Positions 26,836 to 34,905 of a stretch of DNA of 64,000 bases are shown here, one piece after another; positions within the stretch are counted from its first letter, which is position 1; every line of letters begins with the position of its first letter. The DNA is taken from NCBI RefSeq assembly GCF_001758465.1, contig NZ_MJIC01000014.1, forward strand, positions 727,810-791,809. The letters run 5' to 3'. Below the pieces are notes generated by a model. The model ran no database searches. It had not been told where the DNA came from and saw only the letters and a list, made by a program, of their open reading frames with translations. A program made the position numbers and the translations under genes. Source of the stretch: Marisediminitalea lipolytica. Its GTDB lineage: Bacteria; Pseudomonadota; Gammaproteobacteria; Enterobacterales; Alteromonadaceae.

Positions 26836-26916
26836 AGCTAACAATCGCATCAAGATCGCTCATTTTCGTTCGCTGGGACACCGCTACCGCGTCGCCCCTT
26901 ATGCTGGTCGTTATGT
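26836..26916 (+). other. attC recombination site 1
   Basis: Starts GCTAACAATCGCATCAAG and ends GCCCCTTATGCTGGTCGTTATGT, about 81 bases. The outer ends can pair imperfectly and the terminal GTTATG matches the core-site pattern GTTRRRY except at one position. The right end resembles the Vibrio repeat type (GCCCCTTAGGCGGGCGTTATG). It immediately follows a stop codon, as expected. Confidence 0.7.
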
Positions 26917-26928
26917 TTCTCGAAAAGT

Positions 26929-27294
26929 ATGCGTAAAATTTTAGTTGGGATTTTATTATTAATAAGCTGGAATATTATGGCTTCTTATAGTTTACATATT
27001 GAGCGTGATAACCAGATTTCTGTAAGTGAATGGTTGGCGATTTGCGAAAGCGATTCGTCATTAACTGTGCAGCACGTTGCTAAAGCAATGAATCCGGAAA
27101 CTGGTGAAACCATTGAAATCCAAACTCCAAATGGTTGCGTTTGGACTAGTCCAATTTTACGCAAAAAATATTATTTCACATTCTCAAATGGCCGCATTAC
27201 TTTAGGTAGCGACAAGGCCCAAATAGGGAAAGCCAAAAAGTTAGCTAAATTACTTGGGGCCAGACTTGTAGGGGATGAGGGTGAGGAGTATTAG
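26929..27294 (+). CDS. Integron cassette gene: secreted hypothetical protein (121 aa)
   Basis: The only gene between attC 1 and attC 2. The N-terminus MRKILVGILLLISWNIMASY is a signal peptide or anchor. The mature part reads SLHIERDNQISVSEWLAICESD, then NPETGETIEIQTPNGCVWTS, then AKKLAKLLGARLVGDEGEEY, ending in the GDEGE motif. It is a compact alpha/beta domain found in cassette-type genes; function unknown. The start lies 13 bases after the attC core, typical of cassettes with almost no leader. Confidence 0.75.
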   Translation: MRKILVGILLLISWNIMASYSLHIERDNQISVSEWLAICESDSSLTVQHVAKAMNPETGETIEIQTPNGCVWTSPILRKKYYFTFSNGRITLGSDKAQIGKAKKLAKLLGARLVGDEGEEY

Positions 27295-27296
27295 AA

Positions 27297-27396
27297 ACAT
27301 AACAAGCCAAGCAAGAGGGACAGTTACATGTGGGCTCCCGTCGCTTCGCTCCGTATTTTAGCCCACAAGTAATTGCCCCTTCTTGGGGTGTTAGAT
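27297..27396 (+). other. attC recombination site 2
   Basis: Runs from ACATAACAAGCCAAG to CCCCTTCTTGGGGTGTTAGAT. The ends pair with the single unpaired base typical of attC (CCAAG-C-AAGAGGG against CCCCTTCTTGG), the inner stem is TGTGGGCT/AGCCCACA, and the right core GTTAGAT fits GTTRRRY exactly. A canonical integron site. Confidence 0.9.
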
Positions 27397-27435
27397 GTAA
27401 TTTCAGTGTTAATCGAAGTTGAAGGAACTTCAGAG

Positions 27436-27831
27436 ATGGCAAGAATATTAAAATGGTTATTGTTTGGAGTGCTGTGTAGCTTGTTGCCTATTGGTTTTGT
27501 GGCGATAGATTTTTTTACAAATGGAAAGAGCTTCAACCTAGCCAATCTAATTGGAAATGGTGAATTGTTATTAGTTACCAGTGGAATCGCTGCTGCTGGA
27601 TTAGGTGAATTAATCTCAGAGTCGCCTAAAAAATCAATTGGCGTTATGTTCACTGGGGCTTCGTCACTTATTTTAATCGGTGTATGCTCCTATTCATTTT
27701 CCTCAGTAGTGAGTAGTCAGAACCCTGATATAAGCAATATTACTTCTGGTTCAATTTGGGTCTTCATAATCTCGGTATTTACCACTGTCGTTTGCTTTAT
27801 TCAATCGGAGACTCCGTCATGGAAGATATAA
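27436..27831 (+). CDS. Integron cassette gene: multi-pass membrane protein
   Basis: Start placed at ATG 27436 behind GAAGGAAC; the longer frame would begin inside attC 2. The 131-residue product has about four hydrophobic helices: ILKWLLFGVLCSLLPIGFVAI, LLLVTSGIAAAGLGELI, IGVMFTGASSLILIGVCSY and WVFIISVFTTVVCFI. It overlaps the next gene by 13 bases, so this cassette carries two coupled membrane-associated proteins. Function unknown. Confidence 0.7.
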   Translation: MARILKWLLFGVLCSLLPIGFVAIDFFTNGKSFNLANLIGNGELLLVTSGIAAAGLGELISESPKKSIGVMFTGASSLILIGVCSYSFSSVVSSQNPDISNITSGSIWVFIISVFTTVVCFIQSETPSWKI

Positions 27832-28277
27832 TACCTTTGCTGGGAGCAATTACGGCAGGAGCTTCGACTATTATTGGCCTTATTTCAGCTTATCGTTCCA
27901 AAAAGAAAGTGGAAGCAGAGTTAAAAACTGTCACATCAACTCAAAAGTTTCTCGAATTTAATCGGTCTGAAGAAGATCTTAGGATCGCTACAGAATCCCT
28001 TCTGAATGTAATTAAAGATACAGAAAATGCTGTTGTGCAAGTTGGCAGCTTAGTATTGATTAAGCATAAAGATAATAATGGTGAGAAAGTTGTCGCTATG
28101 TCGTTAACGAATGAACAACAAAGCTACCTCAAAGAACATCCAAAGATTCTTACGAAACCTAAAGAATTGTTGCTTAGGCTCAGGGAATTTGATTTACCAA
28201 CTTCTCCTTTAAGTATCAAGGGAGTCATAGATACATCTAACAATACGCTTCAACCGTCGCAAAAAACGCGCGGCTGA
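27819..28277 (+). CDS. Integron cassette gene: membrane-anchored small protein
   Basis: Start placed at ATG 27819, inside the end of the previous gene. The 152-residue product has one N-terminal membrane helix (IIPLLGAITAGASTIIGLISAY) followed by a Lys-rich segment and a small alpha/beta domain (VVQVGSLVLIKHKDNNGEKVV). The last codons lie inside attC 3. It probably partners the co-encoded four-helix membrane protein. Confidence 0.7.
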   Translation: MEDIIPLLGAITAGASTIIGLISAYRSKKKVEAELKTVTSTQKFLEFNRSEEDLRIATESLLNVIKDTENAVVQVGSLVLIKHKDNNGEKVVAMSLTNEQQSYLKEHPKILTKPKELLLRLREFDLPTSPLSIKGVIDTSNNTLQPSQKTRG

Positions 28278-28291
28278 GCTTGGCGTTATAT
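28236..28291 (+). other. attC recombination site 3 (short, aadA-type)
   Basis: A compact site of about 56 bases, TCTAACAATACGCTTCAACC through GCGCGGCTGAGCTTGGCGTT-ATAT. It closely resembles the 60-base attC of aadA resistance cassettes (CTAACAATTCGTTCAAGCC ... CGGCTTAACTCAAGCGTTAGAC). The stop codon of the cassette gene lies within it. Confidence 0.85.
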
Positions 28292-28307
28292 TTTTTAGGA
28301 GACATCG

Positions 28308-28883
28308 GTGGAAACCTGTAACACATGGCAGTGTATTAATAGCTTCGCGCCCTGGCTTTCTGCTGTGGGCACGATAACTATTTCGGGTATTGCACTGTGG
28401 CTGTCACTAAGGGATAAATTTATTCGAGTCCGAAGTAATTTCAGTGGTGGATTAATCCCTAGTTATGATCCTCAAAAACTAGATACCTATGTTTATATTT
28501 TGGATTTTGTGAATATAGGTGCAAGAGAAGTCCAAATTGTTAACTTTGAGTGGCATAGCAGAAAACTTCCTGTTTTTAAAAAAATACGCAGTGTCATTCA
28601 TCCATATCAAGATGAAAGAGTAGCTAGGTTTAGCTCAAAATTTCCAGTAAGGCTCAAAGACGGAGAGTCTGGCCAAATAGTTTTCGCGAATGACTTTATC
28701 GAGGTGTTGGAGCAACCAGAGTTATTTATCTTTTCTCAAAACTCAGTTGAGGCTTTCATTCAGATATTTTCTTCGAATATCTACCTCTGTACCTCTGTAG
28801 GTAAGAAAATTAAAGTAACAATGAAAACAGGCATCCGTAAGGAATTGTGGAACAAGTATAAAAAATATAACAAACCGCTGTAG
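28308..28883 (+). CDS. Integron cassette gene: membrane-anchored protein (191 aa)
   Basis: Starts at GTG 28308 with TAGGAG 9-14 bases upstream, just after the attC 3 core. A single N-terminal helix (WLSAVGTITISGIALWLSL) is followed by a beta-rich soluble domain (LDTYVYILDFVNIGAREVQIVNFEW) that looks immunoglobulin-like, and a basic C-terminus. The last codons and stop lie in attC 4. Single-helix plus beta-domain architecture is frequent among cassette genes; function unknown. Confidence 0.7.
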   Translation: METCNTWQCINSFAPWLSAVGTITISGIALWLSLRDKFIRVRSNFSGGLIPSYDPQKLDTYVYILDFVNIGAREVQIVNFEWHSRKLPVFKKIRSVIHPYQDERVARFSSKFPVRLKDGESGQIVFANDFIEVLEQPELFIFSQNSVEAFIQIFSSNIYLCTSVGKKIKVTMKTGIRKELWNKYKKYNKPL

Positions 28884-28979
28884 GTGGTCGCAGGCTCCCT
28901 GGGACAATAACACGTGGGCTAAAATTTGGAGCGAAGCGACTGAGCCCACGTGTTATTGCCCCTAAGCGGGGTGTTGATG
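28866..28979 (+). other. attC recombination site 4
   Basis: From TATAACAAACCGCTGTAGG to CCCCTAAGCGGGGTGTTGATG. The outer arms pair (AACA..CCGCT.TAGG against CCTAAGCGGGGTGTT), the inner stem is AATAACACGTGGGCT/AGCCCACGTGTTATT, and the right core is GTTGATG. The stop codon of the upstream gene is inside the left arm. Confidence 0.85.
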
Positions 28980-29050
28980 TCCGCTTTAGAAAAATTACTA
29001 GCTCTATAGTGAGTTTGGTGGATTTTGCGAAACGACCGCTTTTGACCAAT
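28973..29050. repeat. Repeat R5 adjoining attC 4
   Basis: GTTGATGTCCGCTTTAG, AGTGAGTTTGGTGG and CGACCGCTTTTGACCAAT in order. The same series follows attC 6 at 34899-34977. The shared post-attC sequence suggests duplication of an array end, or insertion of related cassettes at the same boundary. Confidence 0.8.
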
Positions 29051-29178
29051 AGCTGAAATGTCAGAATTTATAGAGTTCTTTATTTGTACTCTGTCAGATT
29101 AAGTTAAAACTTATCCAGCTTATGTCCACAATTCGCTCATTAGGACAACGCATGGAGGTCATAAGACAGGTAAATTGA

Positions 29179-29610
29179 TTACTCTTTCTCTTTTTTTATT
29201 GTAAGAATCATACTTAATAACCCCAAAAACATCACCCCATTAAAAGTAATGCTGGCCCAAGGCCACCAGTCCTTGATTACGTATATATCGGATAATACGA
29301 AAGGTATATTGTGGCATAGTTTATCTAACGCCAGATTGAGATTGCGAGCCCTTTCTGCAATTTGTAATAGATTCTTAAAATGAAAAATACAGAAAAATAA
29401 AATAGCTGCGAGCATAATACTACGAATACGCTCGTGTTTGGCTATAAAGTTTCTCGATTCTAGTGATGTCAGTATCCATCCAATAGCAATTACTATCGAG
29501 CCAAGGGTTGTGTAGACCGTATTCATGTATTCGGCCTTGATATCTTTCATTGCCTCCAAGGCAATGACACATTCCTCTGTCGCCTTAAAGGCCTCTCCCA
29601 TATCCAGCAT
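29179..29610 (-). CDS. Membrane protein (143 aa), partner of secreted nuclease
   Basis: A minus-strand protein starting MLDMGEAFKATEECVIALEA with about three membrane helices: YTTLGSIVIAIGWILTSL, SIMLAAILFFCIFHFKNLL and ASITFNGVMFLGLLSMILTI. It begins 24 bases downstream of the nuclease stop on the same strand, so the two are likely co-transcribed. It may be an immunity or anchoring protein; that is inference from position only. Confidence 0.65.
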   Translation of the reverse strand: MLDMGEAFKATEECVIALEAMKDIKAEYMNTVYTTLGSIVIAIGWILTSLESRNFIAKHERIRSIMLAAILFFCIFHFKNLLQIAERARNLNLALDKLCHNIPFVLSDIYVIKDWWPWASITFNGVMFLGLLSMILTIKKEKE

Positions 29611-29634
29611 AATGATAAGCTACCTAATGTAAAC

Positions 29635-30369
29635 CTAAGGCCACTGAGATGGCGCAGTTACTTTTTCAATTAACGCCTCATCCTCATCTTCAATCCCGCT
29701 CAGAAAGTTAAGGCCAGATACGGTTTCAATGACATCGATACTCGTAAGATAATCGTCCAAATTCGCTGTTTTTATATTGTCGTGCGGGAACAAATACGCA
29801 AGGGATTCGTTATTCGCTTTATCGTAAATAATCTTATAGTACATTGCCGGTACCGGCACTCGATTACCAATATACGTAACAGGCGCGCGGTATACGCCGC
29901 CTGTAATGATATATACAGACCCACGACTTTCAGCCCACTTCCGCTCTCTATTCTCTAAACCTTTCCAAACCGCTGTATTATGCCCTGGTAACTGCGGAGT
30001 CATGTTGGACATTAGAAAGGTTTCAGAATTCTGCTTGATTGATTTATCCAAGCTCTCACTATTGGCTAGGTGCCCCATGTGAAATACAGGTTCCTGATAA
30101 TCAGACTCATACGTTCTGAACTGCACCGGAATATCGGTGTCCTCTCGAAAGTCATCTTGTCTTTCAACAGGAACCCACGTTTGTTTGTTCAGTGTGTACG
30201 CAACCCACTCAGCAGCTTTTAGGTCGTAACTGTATCCAATGGCATACCCGTCGCGACATTTTACAAAATCGCTGTCTTTAGGCTTCCCGTAAGGCAAGTG
30301 TTCACAACCATAAGCGAAAGACGTTAGTAGTAGACAGGTGAAGATAAATAGAGAAAGTGTAATTCGCAT
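29635..30369 (-). CDS. Secreted DNA/RNA non-specific endonuclease (NucA family), variant active site
   Basis: A signal peptide (MRITLSLFIFTCLLLTSFAYG) is followed by a NUC-type beta-beta-alpha-metal nuclease domain: AAEWVAYTL, VPVERQDDFRED, FHMGHLANSE, then ETFLMSNMTPQLPGHNTAVWKGLENRERKWAE and SVYIITGGVY. The usual DRGH motif reads HMGH here: the catalytic His is kept but the Asp-Arg pair is not. The metal-binding Asn of the WxxLEN helix region appears intact. Secretion to periplasm or medium is expected; roles in nutrient recovery or DNA entry are both possible. It is encoded opposite to the cassette genes. Confidence 0.8.
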   Translation of the reverse strand: MRITLSLFIFTCLLLTSFAYGCEHLPYGKPKDSDFVKCRDGYAIGYSYDLKAAEWVAYTLNKQTWVPVERQDDFREDTDIPVQFRTYESDYQEPVFHMGHLANSESLDKSIKQNSETFLMSNMTPQLPGHNTAVWKGLENRERKWAESRGSVYIITGGVYRAPVTYIGNRVPVPAMYYKIIYDKANNESLAYLFPHDNIKTANLDDYLTSIDVIETVSGLNFLSGIEDEDEALIEKVTAPSQWP

Positions 30370-30611
30370 GATGTGATACCCTTAGTTCTACATAGATTTA
30401 ATCTAATCCGTATTCTGCACAACTTAACTAATTAAAAAAACATACACCAAAAAAGCTGTATATAAAACAGCCTAAATTCAATAAAAGTATGCTTCGCATT
30501 GCGCTCCGATGAATTTTAGCTTCACGGACAAACAAGTCGTCCAGAAACAATCAGCAGAACGAAGGCTTTTGACCATTTGAGGAAAGGGCCGATTTCACAG
30601 CCCTCAATTGT

Positions 30612-31220
30612 CTAGACTTCGATAGATTCAGATATTTCCAAAGCATCATCACTTCAATGCCCAAGTAACGGACTGTGCTCTCAAGCTTTTTGTGTCTGAG
30701 TAAAAGTTGAACAACCCTTAGGTTTTTGGTTTTTTTATAAATTAAATATGGCTTTGTTCGTCTCATTGAGTGAGTGCCATATAGAGAGGTCTATGTTTAA
30801 CTTCTCAATCCAACCATGAAAAATGCGGTTGTATTGCCTTGTAGAGAGATGCTTGGAATGGTCTTTTTGTGACCAAAAAAGATAATCTGACTCTCTAAGT
30901 TTAGCTTTCTCTATCCACGACATAAGCGAGTTACGAGTATTTGGTGTTGTTTCAAATTGAACTGGGCTACCTGTTTTCTGCTGTACTATGTGTACCCGTC
31001 CGAGTATATTTCGTCCGCAAGTAACATCGGATACTTTTAGCTTAACAAGATCACAACCTCTTAGCTTGCTGTCTAAACCAAGGTTGAACAACGACAAGTC
31101 CCTCGTTTTACACTCCAACTCAAGCCTGATCCTAATGCCCCATATATGAGGTATCTGAAGTGGCTTTTTTTGACCAATAATGTGACCTTTGTTCCAAGGA
31201 CTAAAGTTTTGAACTGACAT
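30612..31220 (-). pseudogene. Small tyrosine recombinase (integrase), two frameshifts
   Basis: From ATG 31218-31220 the frame reads MSVQNFSPWNKGHIIGQKKP, through LRGCDLVKLKVSD (first catalytic Arg), to NIDLS. It then shifts: the continuation YGTHSMRRTKPYLIY (box II H-x-x-R) is in another frame near 30780. A second shift follows TVRYLGIEV (tyrosine nucleophile) near 30650, after which DDALEISESIEV closes at 30612. Total length about 200 residues matches the short stand-alone tyrosine recombinases carried by many mobile regions. The conserved Gly before the second His is Arg (LLLRHKK). It is inactive as read. A more decayed copy is at 17761-17941. Confidence 0.85.
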
Positions 31221-31496
31221 AGTTAAATCTCCCGCGTTTGAGGAAATTTAAGTATGGCAGCAATAATGCTGAAATGAGCGAATAGCAGACATAAGCGATG
31301 ACGAACCTGCTGTGTTCTAATTACTCATAGCCGACCTTCCTAATTCGCACTCAAATCCCATCACATTAGTTGAAACTCGTAATTCGATTCTCATGGAATT
31401 ACTGAGAATTCTCAGTAACTACATGTAATCATGGGTAAATATTAGCTATTCCATTGTTTATATGATGTTTTATTTAAAAAGAGTACCGTTATTGCT

Positions 31497-31623
31497 GAGA
31501 ATTCATAGAAATACTCAAATAAATCATTGGAAACCGGCTTATAATCAAGTGTAAGGTATTGTTATCAATAAATTATCTAGGGAGTTCAGGAGTGGATAAG
31601 ACTGAGTGTTACTATGAATTCTC
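31497..31623. mobile_element. 127-bp inverted-repeat (MITE-like) element, copy 2
   Basis: Same length as the copy at 26075-26201, with 20-base ends (31497-31516 and 31604-31623) pairing at 18 of 20 positions. An extra orphan left end occurs at 31404-31419. It ends 42 bases before the start of the 559-residue gene and, with the integrase leader, fills the 31221-31665 gap. Confidence 0.75.
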
Positions 31624-31665
31624 TATAATAAGTTGTTAAGCATCCCATTAAAATTGGAGTTGTAA

Positions 31666-33345
31666 ATGAGCGAAGAGCAAATAATTGAAGACGTTGAATA
31701 TGAGGCAAGGCTTCGTCGTCGATTGAAGATTCTGCAAGAGCAATTCAAAGCAGGGAAAGTAAAAATTGCCGAGGGTCTCGAAGTTGAAAAGAGTCTTCTT
31801 GCTGTTCGCGTAGGCCCCGATGGGGAGGTTGATTTAAGCACCGTTGATGGCTTGGTTCGGTCTATGGCATTAGCTGTTACCGCAATGCATGATAGAGAAG
31901 AGTTAAAGAAAGAAGCTTCACTAAGTGAAATACAAAATATGTACTTCAAGTTTATTGAGGACAATTTTGGTCAATTCTATGACATGATGCTAAAGCAAAA
32001 TCTCACGCCGCATGATGCTGGTCGAGCGTTAACTCAAAATGAAAAATCTGTCGAAGCATTTACGGAAAACCTAGACGAATTCCTGAATGTGATAGATCAA
32101 TTTTGGGAGGGTGTTGGTGAAATTGCTCATATACATGTTGAAGATATGCATGGAAATATCAAGGGCATATTTGGCGGCGACCTTTTTCCGTCACATGATG
32201 AAAACATTGCATCTAAATGCGGAATATATGCAGACACAATTGTGTTACCTGATCCATTTTTGCGTTCCAAACACATATTCGCAAATTACCCTAAAAAGGA
32301 TAAGGCATATTATTTCATCAAGCATGCAATGAATATTCTTCAATATAAGGATTTGGCTTGTGCTGATGTAGAAGTTCCGATCATTGCAATTCTTCCAGAT
32401 CAAGCAGCACTTCAAGAAGATGAGAGAGACTTTTTCCACTCCTTAGGTAAGCAAGACTCGATAATTCATGCTGGAAAGTTGTTTAATCGAAAATTCGACT
32501 CCTTTGAAGAGCTTATAGGGTTTGCACAAGATCTTGATACTATAGAACGAGCTGTCGCTGAAATTGGCGATAAAGGCAGGGTTTTATTTGATACTGAGTG
32601 GACTGGTGATATAGCTTCCCAATTAGCTCAAGCTCTGGAAAGCGAACACTACAAGCTATTTGTGGATTCACCAGGTATGCTTTTAGCCTCTCAGTCTCTC
32701 GGTCGTATGAGTGTCAGTAATGAGTTACTTATTAAATCCCGACGATTAAATGGCTCCCCTATCATTGATGCTCCAACCTCTTGGCAGTACCTAGTTTGGA
32801 AAATGGAATATGACGCCGAACAAGCTGAAAATGAGTTGCAGTCTGAGAATCTTCATGTTGTCAAAGGGTTAAGCGATCTCGCTAATGGTGAAATGCGGTG
32901 GTTAGGAAACATCCCTCCAGAATCTCTAATTGAAATTCGAAAAGAAGGCGCTATGGATGAGATTCGTAATATCCTTGGACAAGGAGTTAATGAGCTTATT
33001 GAAGCAAATCCATCTAACTTTCATCGTAGTCGTGATCAAATATTTGACAATATAAATAATGCTTTTAACCAACATCAGAAAAATATTGATGAATTAACAG
33101 CCAAAAAGTGGAAGTTTGCAGGTAAAGATATTGGTTCTTGGTTGGTTGTTGGCTCACTTGAAGTTACAGCGGCAATCACTGGTTTGCCTGTTTGGGGGAT
33201 GGCGACTATTGCGGCAGACCAAGTTCTAGATGTACCTAAACTTAAAGACATACCGCAGTCCATTCGTGATTTATCTAACGAAAATCAAAAAATCAAGAAA
33301 TCACCTGTAGGAATGTTGTTCAATATAAAAAAGAAAAATTTTTAA
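31666..33345 (+). CDS. Large hypothetical protein (559 aa) ending in an attC site
   Basis: TGGAG precedes ATG 31666 (GTTGTAAATG). The protein starts MSEEQIIEDVEYEARLRRRL, is mostly alpha/beta and soluble, and has a helical N-terminal region, a central segment with CADVEVPIIAILPDQAAL, and a late hydrophobic stretch (GSWLVVGSLEVTAAITGLPVWGMATIAA, about residues 497-525) that could be a membrane hairpin. No ATPase or nuclease motif is recognised. The TAA stop lies in the left arm of attC 5, which marks the gene as a cassette; at 1.7 kb it is long for one. Possibly a defence gene; unproven. Confidence 0.75.
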   Translation: MSEEQIIEDVEYEARLRRRLKILQEQFKAGKVKIAEGLEVEKSLLAVRVGPDGEVDLSTVDGLVRSMALAVTAMHDREELKKEASLSEIQNMYFKFIEDNFGQFYDMMLKQNLTPHDAGRALTQNEKSVEAFTENLDEFLNVIDQFWEGVGEIAHIHVEDMHGNIKGIFGGDLFPSHDENIASKCGIYADTIVLPDPFLRSKHIFANYPKKDKAYYFIKHAMNILQYKDLACADVEVPIIAILPDQAALQEDERDFFHSLGKQDSIIHAGKLFNRKFDSFEELIGFAQDLDTIERAVAEIGDKGRVLFDTEWTGDIASQLAQALESEHYKLFVDSPGMLLASQSLGRMSVSNELLIKSRRLNGSPIIDAPTSWQYLVWKMEYDAEQAENELQSENLHVVKGLSDLANGEMRWLGNIPPESLIEIRKEGAMDEIRNILGQGVNELIEANPSNFHRSRDQIFDNINNAFNQHQKNIDELTAKKWKFAGKDIGSWLVVGSLEVTAAITGLPVWGMATIAADQVLDVPKLKDIPQSIRDLSNENQKIKKSPVGMLFNIKKKNF

Positions 33346-33438
33346 CAAATCAAATCACTCGGACATGGTAATGCTGTCACCTTTTTTGTTCCAAAAAAAG
33401 TCGCCAATTTCACCATGCCGGTGTTTGAGGCGTTAAAT
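33340..33438 (+). other. attC recombination site 5
   Basis: From TTTTAACAAATCAAATCACT to CCGGTGTTTGAGGCGTTAAAT. The outer arms pair (TCAAA.CAC.CGG against CCGGTGTTTGAGGCGTT), and the right core GTTAAAT fits GTTRRRY. The left core overlaps the stop codon of the 559-residue gene. Confidence 0.85.
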
Positions 33439-33455
33439 TTCTCAAGGTTATCGGG

Positions 33456-34790
33456 ATGGATTCAAGTGTGAGTGACTTAAAAAACATTGAAAAACTGGTC
33501 TTTTATTTTTTCTGTGACTCTTCAGATTTTAATGGAATTCCTTTGCGTCAGGTCTCACAAGACTTAAATTTAGATTATGAAGAGTCAATAGATCTCATAA
33601 AAGAGCTTGTTAAATCGGGGATTGTTTCTATTCAATCCAGCACAAATCCACATATTATTGGTTTTAAGCACCACCCAGTTCAATCTCAATTAGAGATACT
33701 AGAAGACGCAAAATCAATCAAAGTGGTAAAACAATCATTTGGTAAGTTAGAAATAGAAATGGAGCAAACCGAATACCCTATTTGCTTATATCCAACTCCG
33801 GAATATACAAAAGAAAATCGAGATGTTGATAAATATGGTTATGCGAAATATAGCGTTGAATTAGCTCAGTCTGAACCTCAATTGAGTTTTAGGTTTTTCG
33901 AAACAGATATTCTAGAGCGTTACTCGAATGAACCTCGATTTGATTTCGAGTTTCAAGATTTTAGTGGTCAAATATCATGTAAATATGATGAAGAAGGTAA
34001 TCCAATACTTAGAGAGGAAGATCAAATATTTTTAAAATCATTTGGTCTGGGTTTTGACTCATCAGGCGCTAGGGTTGTCGCTGCTTTGCTTTGTGATTTG
34101 GGCAAACTGTCTTCTGAACATCAAGTTGCATGGGGAGCTAAAGAAATACCCAGTACCGAATGTAAGGTACTTGATGATTATTATAATAACTTAATTTTAG
34201 GGCAGTGGATAACATCAAAATCTGTGTTCACTGCATTGATTGATGAAATAAATGCTATCTACAAACTTACTGAATCAATTTTCGGTGTACCGCTCTTTCA
34301 TAAAGAACTAGATGGTGAACATCGACCTAAGAACTTCACTTTTTTCTTTTCGCCTACATCCAAAAATTACTACGATTTTATTAACCTTCTTGATAAATAT
34401 CTATCAGAGAATATTAACAAGTCATTTTTTGAAGGTTCACTAGAGCTAGAAGAGTTGATACCTATTAGAGATAACATGGTGGAACGAGTCCAAAAAGGAA
34501 CTCTCAGGCTTCTAGAGGAATGGGTGAGCCAGTCTTTTAGGTTTCCTGATGACTCTTTCCCAAAAAAAATGTTGAAACCTTTAAAGGATGTAAGAAGAGA
34601 ACGGCAAAAACCAGCTCATAAAGTAATTGAAAATGATTATGATCCTAAGTTTATTGATAAGCAAAAGAAAATAATGGAAGCGTGTTATATATCAATAGGA
34701 AGTTTGAGAAGAAATCTTCAAACTCATCCTAAAGCAAAAAGTGTTGAGCTAAATACTCACTTAGATGATGAAAAAGTTAAATACTTTTAG
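33456..34790 (+). CDS. Large integron cassette gene: possible HEPN-like protein (444 aa)
   Basis: Occupies the whole cassette between attC 5 and attC 6, starting 18 bases after the core. The N-terminal about 65 residues resemble a winged helix (VFYFFCDSSDFNGIPLRQVSQD and ESIDLIKELVKSGIVSI). A central alpha/beta region contains FGLGFDSSGARVVAALLC. The C-terminal region has LKPLKDVRRERQKPAHKV, which includes an R-x4-H match (RQKPAH) and a following Asn/Asp-rich helix, reminiscent of HEPN-type proteins; this is a pattern-level suggestion. A regulator or defence effector is possible. Confidence 0.7.
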   Translation: MDSSVSDLKNIEKLVFYFFCDSSDFNGIPLRQVSQDLNLDYEESIDLIKELVKSGIVSIQSSTNPHIIGFKHHPVQSQLEILEDAKSIKVVKQSFGKLEIEMEQTEYPICLYPTPEYTKENRDVDKYGYAKYSVELAQSEPQLSFRFFETDILERYSNEPRFDFEFQDFSGQISCKYDEEGNPILREEDQIFLKSFGLGFDSSGARVVAALLCDLGKLSSEHQVAWGAKEIPSTECKVLDDYYNNLILGQWITSKSVFTALIDEINAIYKLTESIFGVPLFHKELDGEHRPKNFTFFFSPTSKNYYDFINLLDKYLSENINKSFFEGSLELEELIPIRDNMVERVQKGTLRLLEEWVSQSFRFPDDSFPKKMLKPLKDVRRERQKPAHKVIENDYDPKFIDKQKKIMEACYISIGSLRRNLQTHPKAKSVELNTHLDDEKVKYF

Positions 34791-34805
34791 TGTAGTGTGT
34801 TTGAA

Positions 34806-34905
34806 ATTTAACAAGTTGCTAAAACGGACAATAAACAGCTGGCTTTTGCTCGTTCCTCGCTAATTTTAGCCAGCTATTTTATTGCCGCTTGGCAAAGCGT
34901 TGATG
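34806..34905 (+). other. attC recombination site 6
   Basis: From ATTTAACAAGTTGCTAAAAC to CCGCTTGGCAAAGCGTTGATG, with inner stem AGCTGGCT/AGCCAGCT. The GTTGATG right core and GCCGCTTGGCAAAGCG arm are typical of chromosomal integron sites in marine gammaproteobacteria. It is the last site before the csrB genes. Confidence 0.9.
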
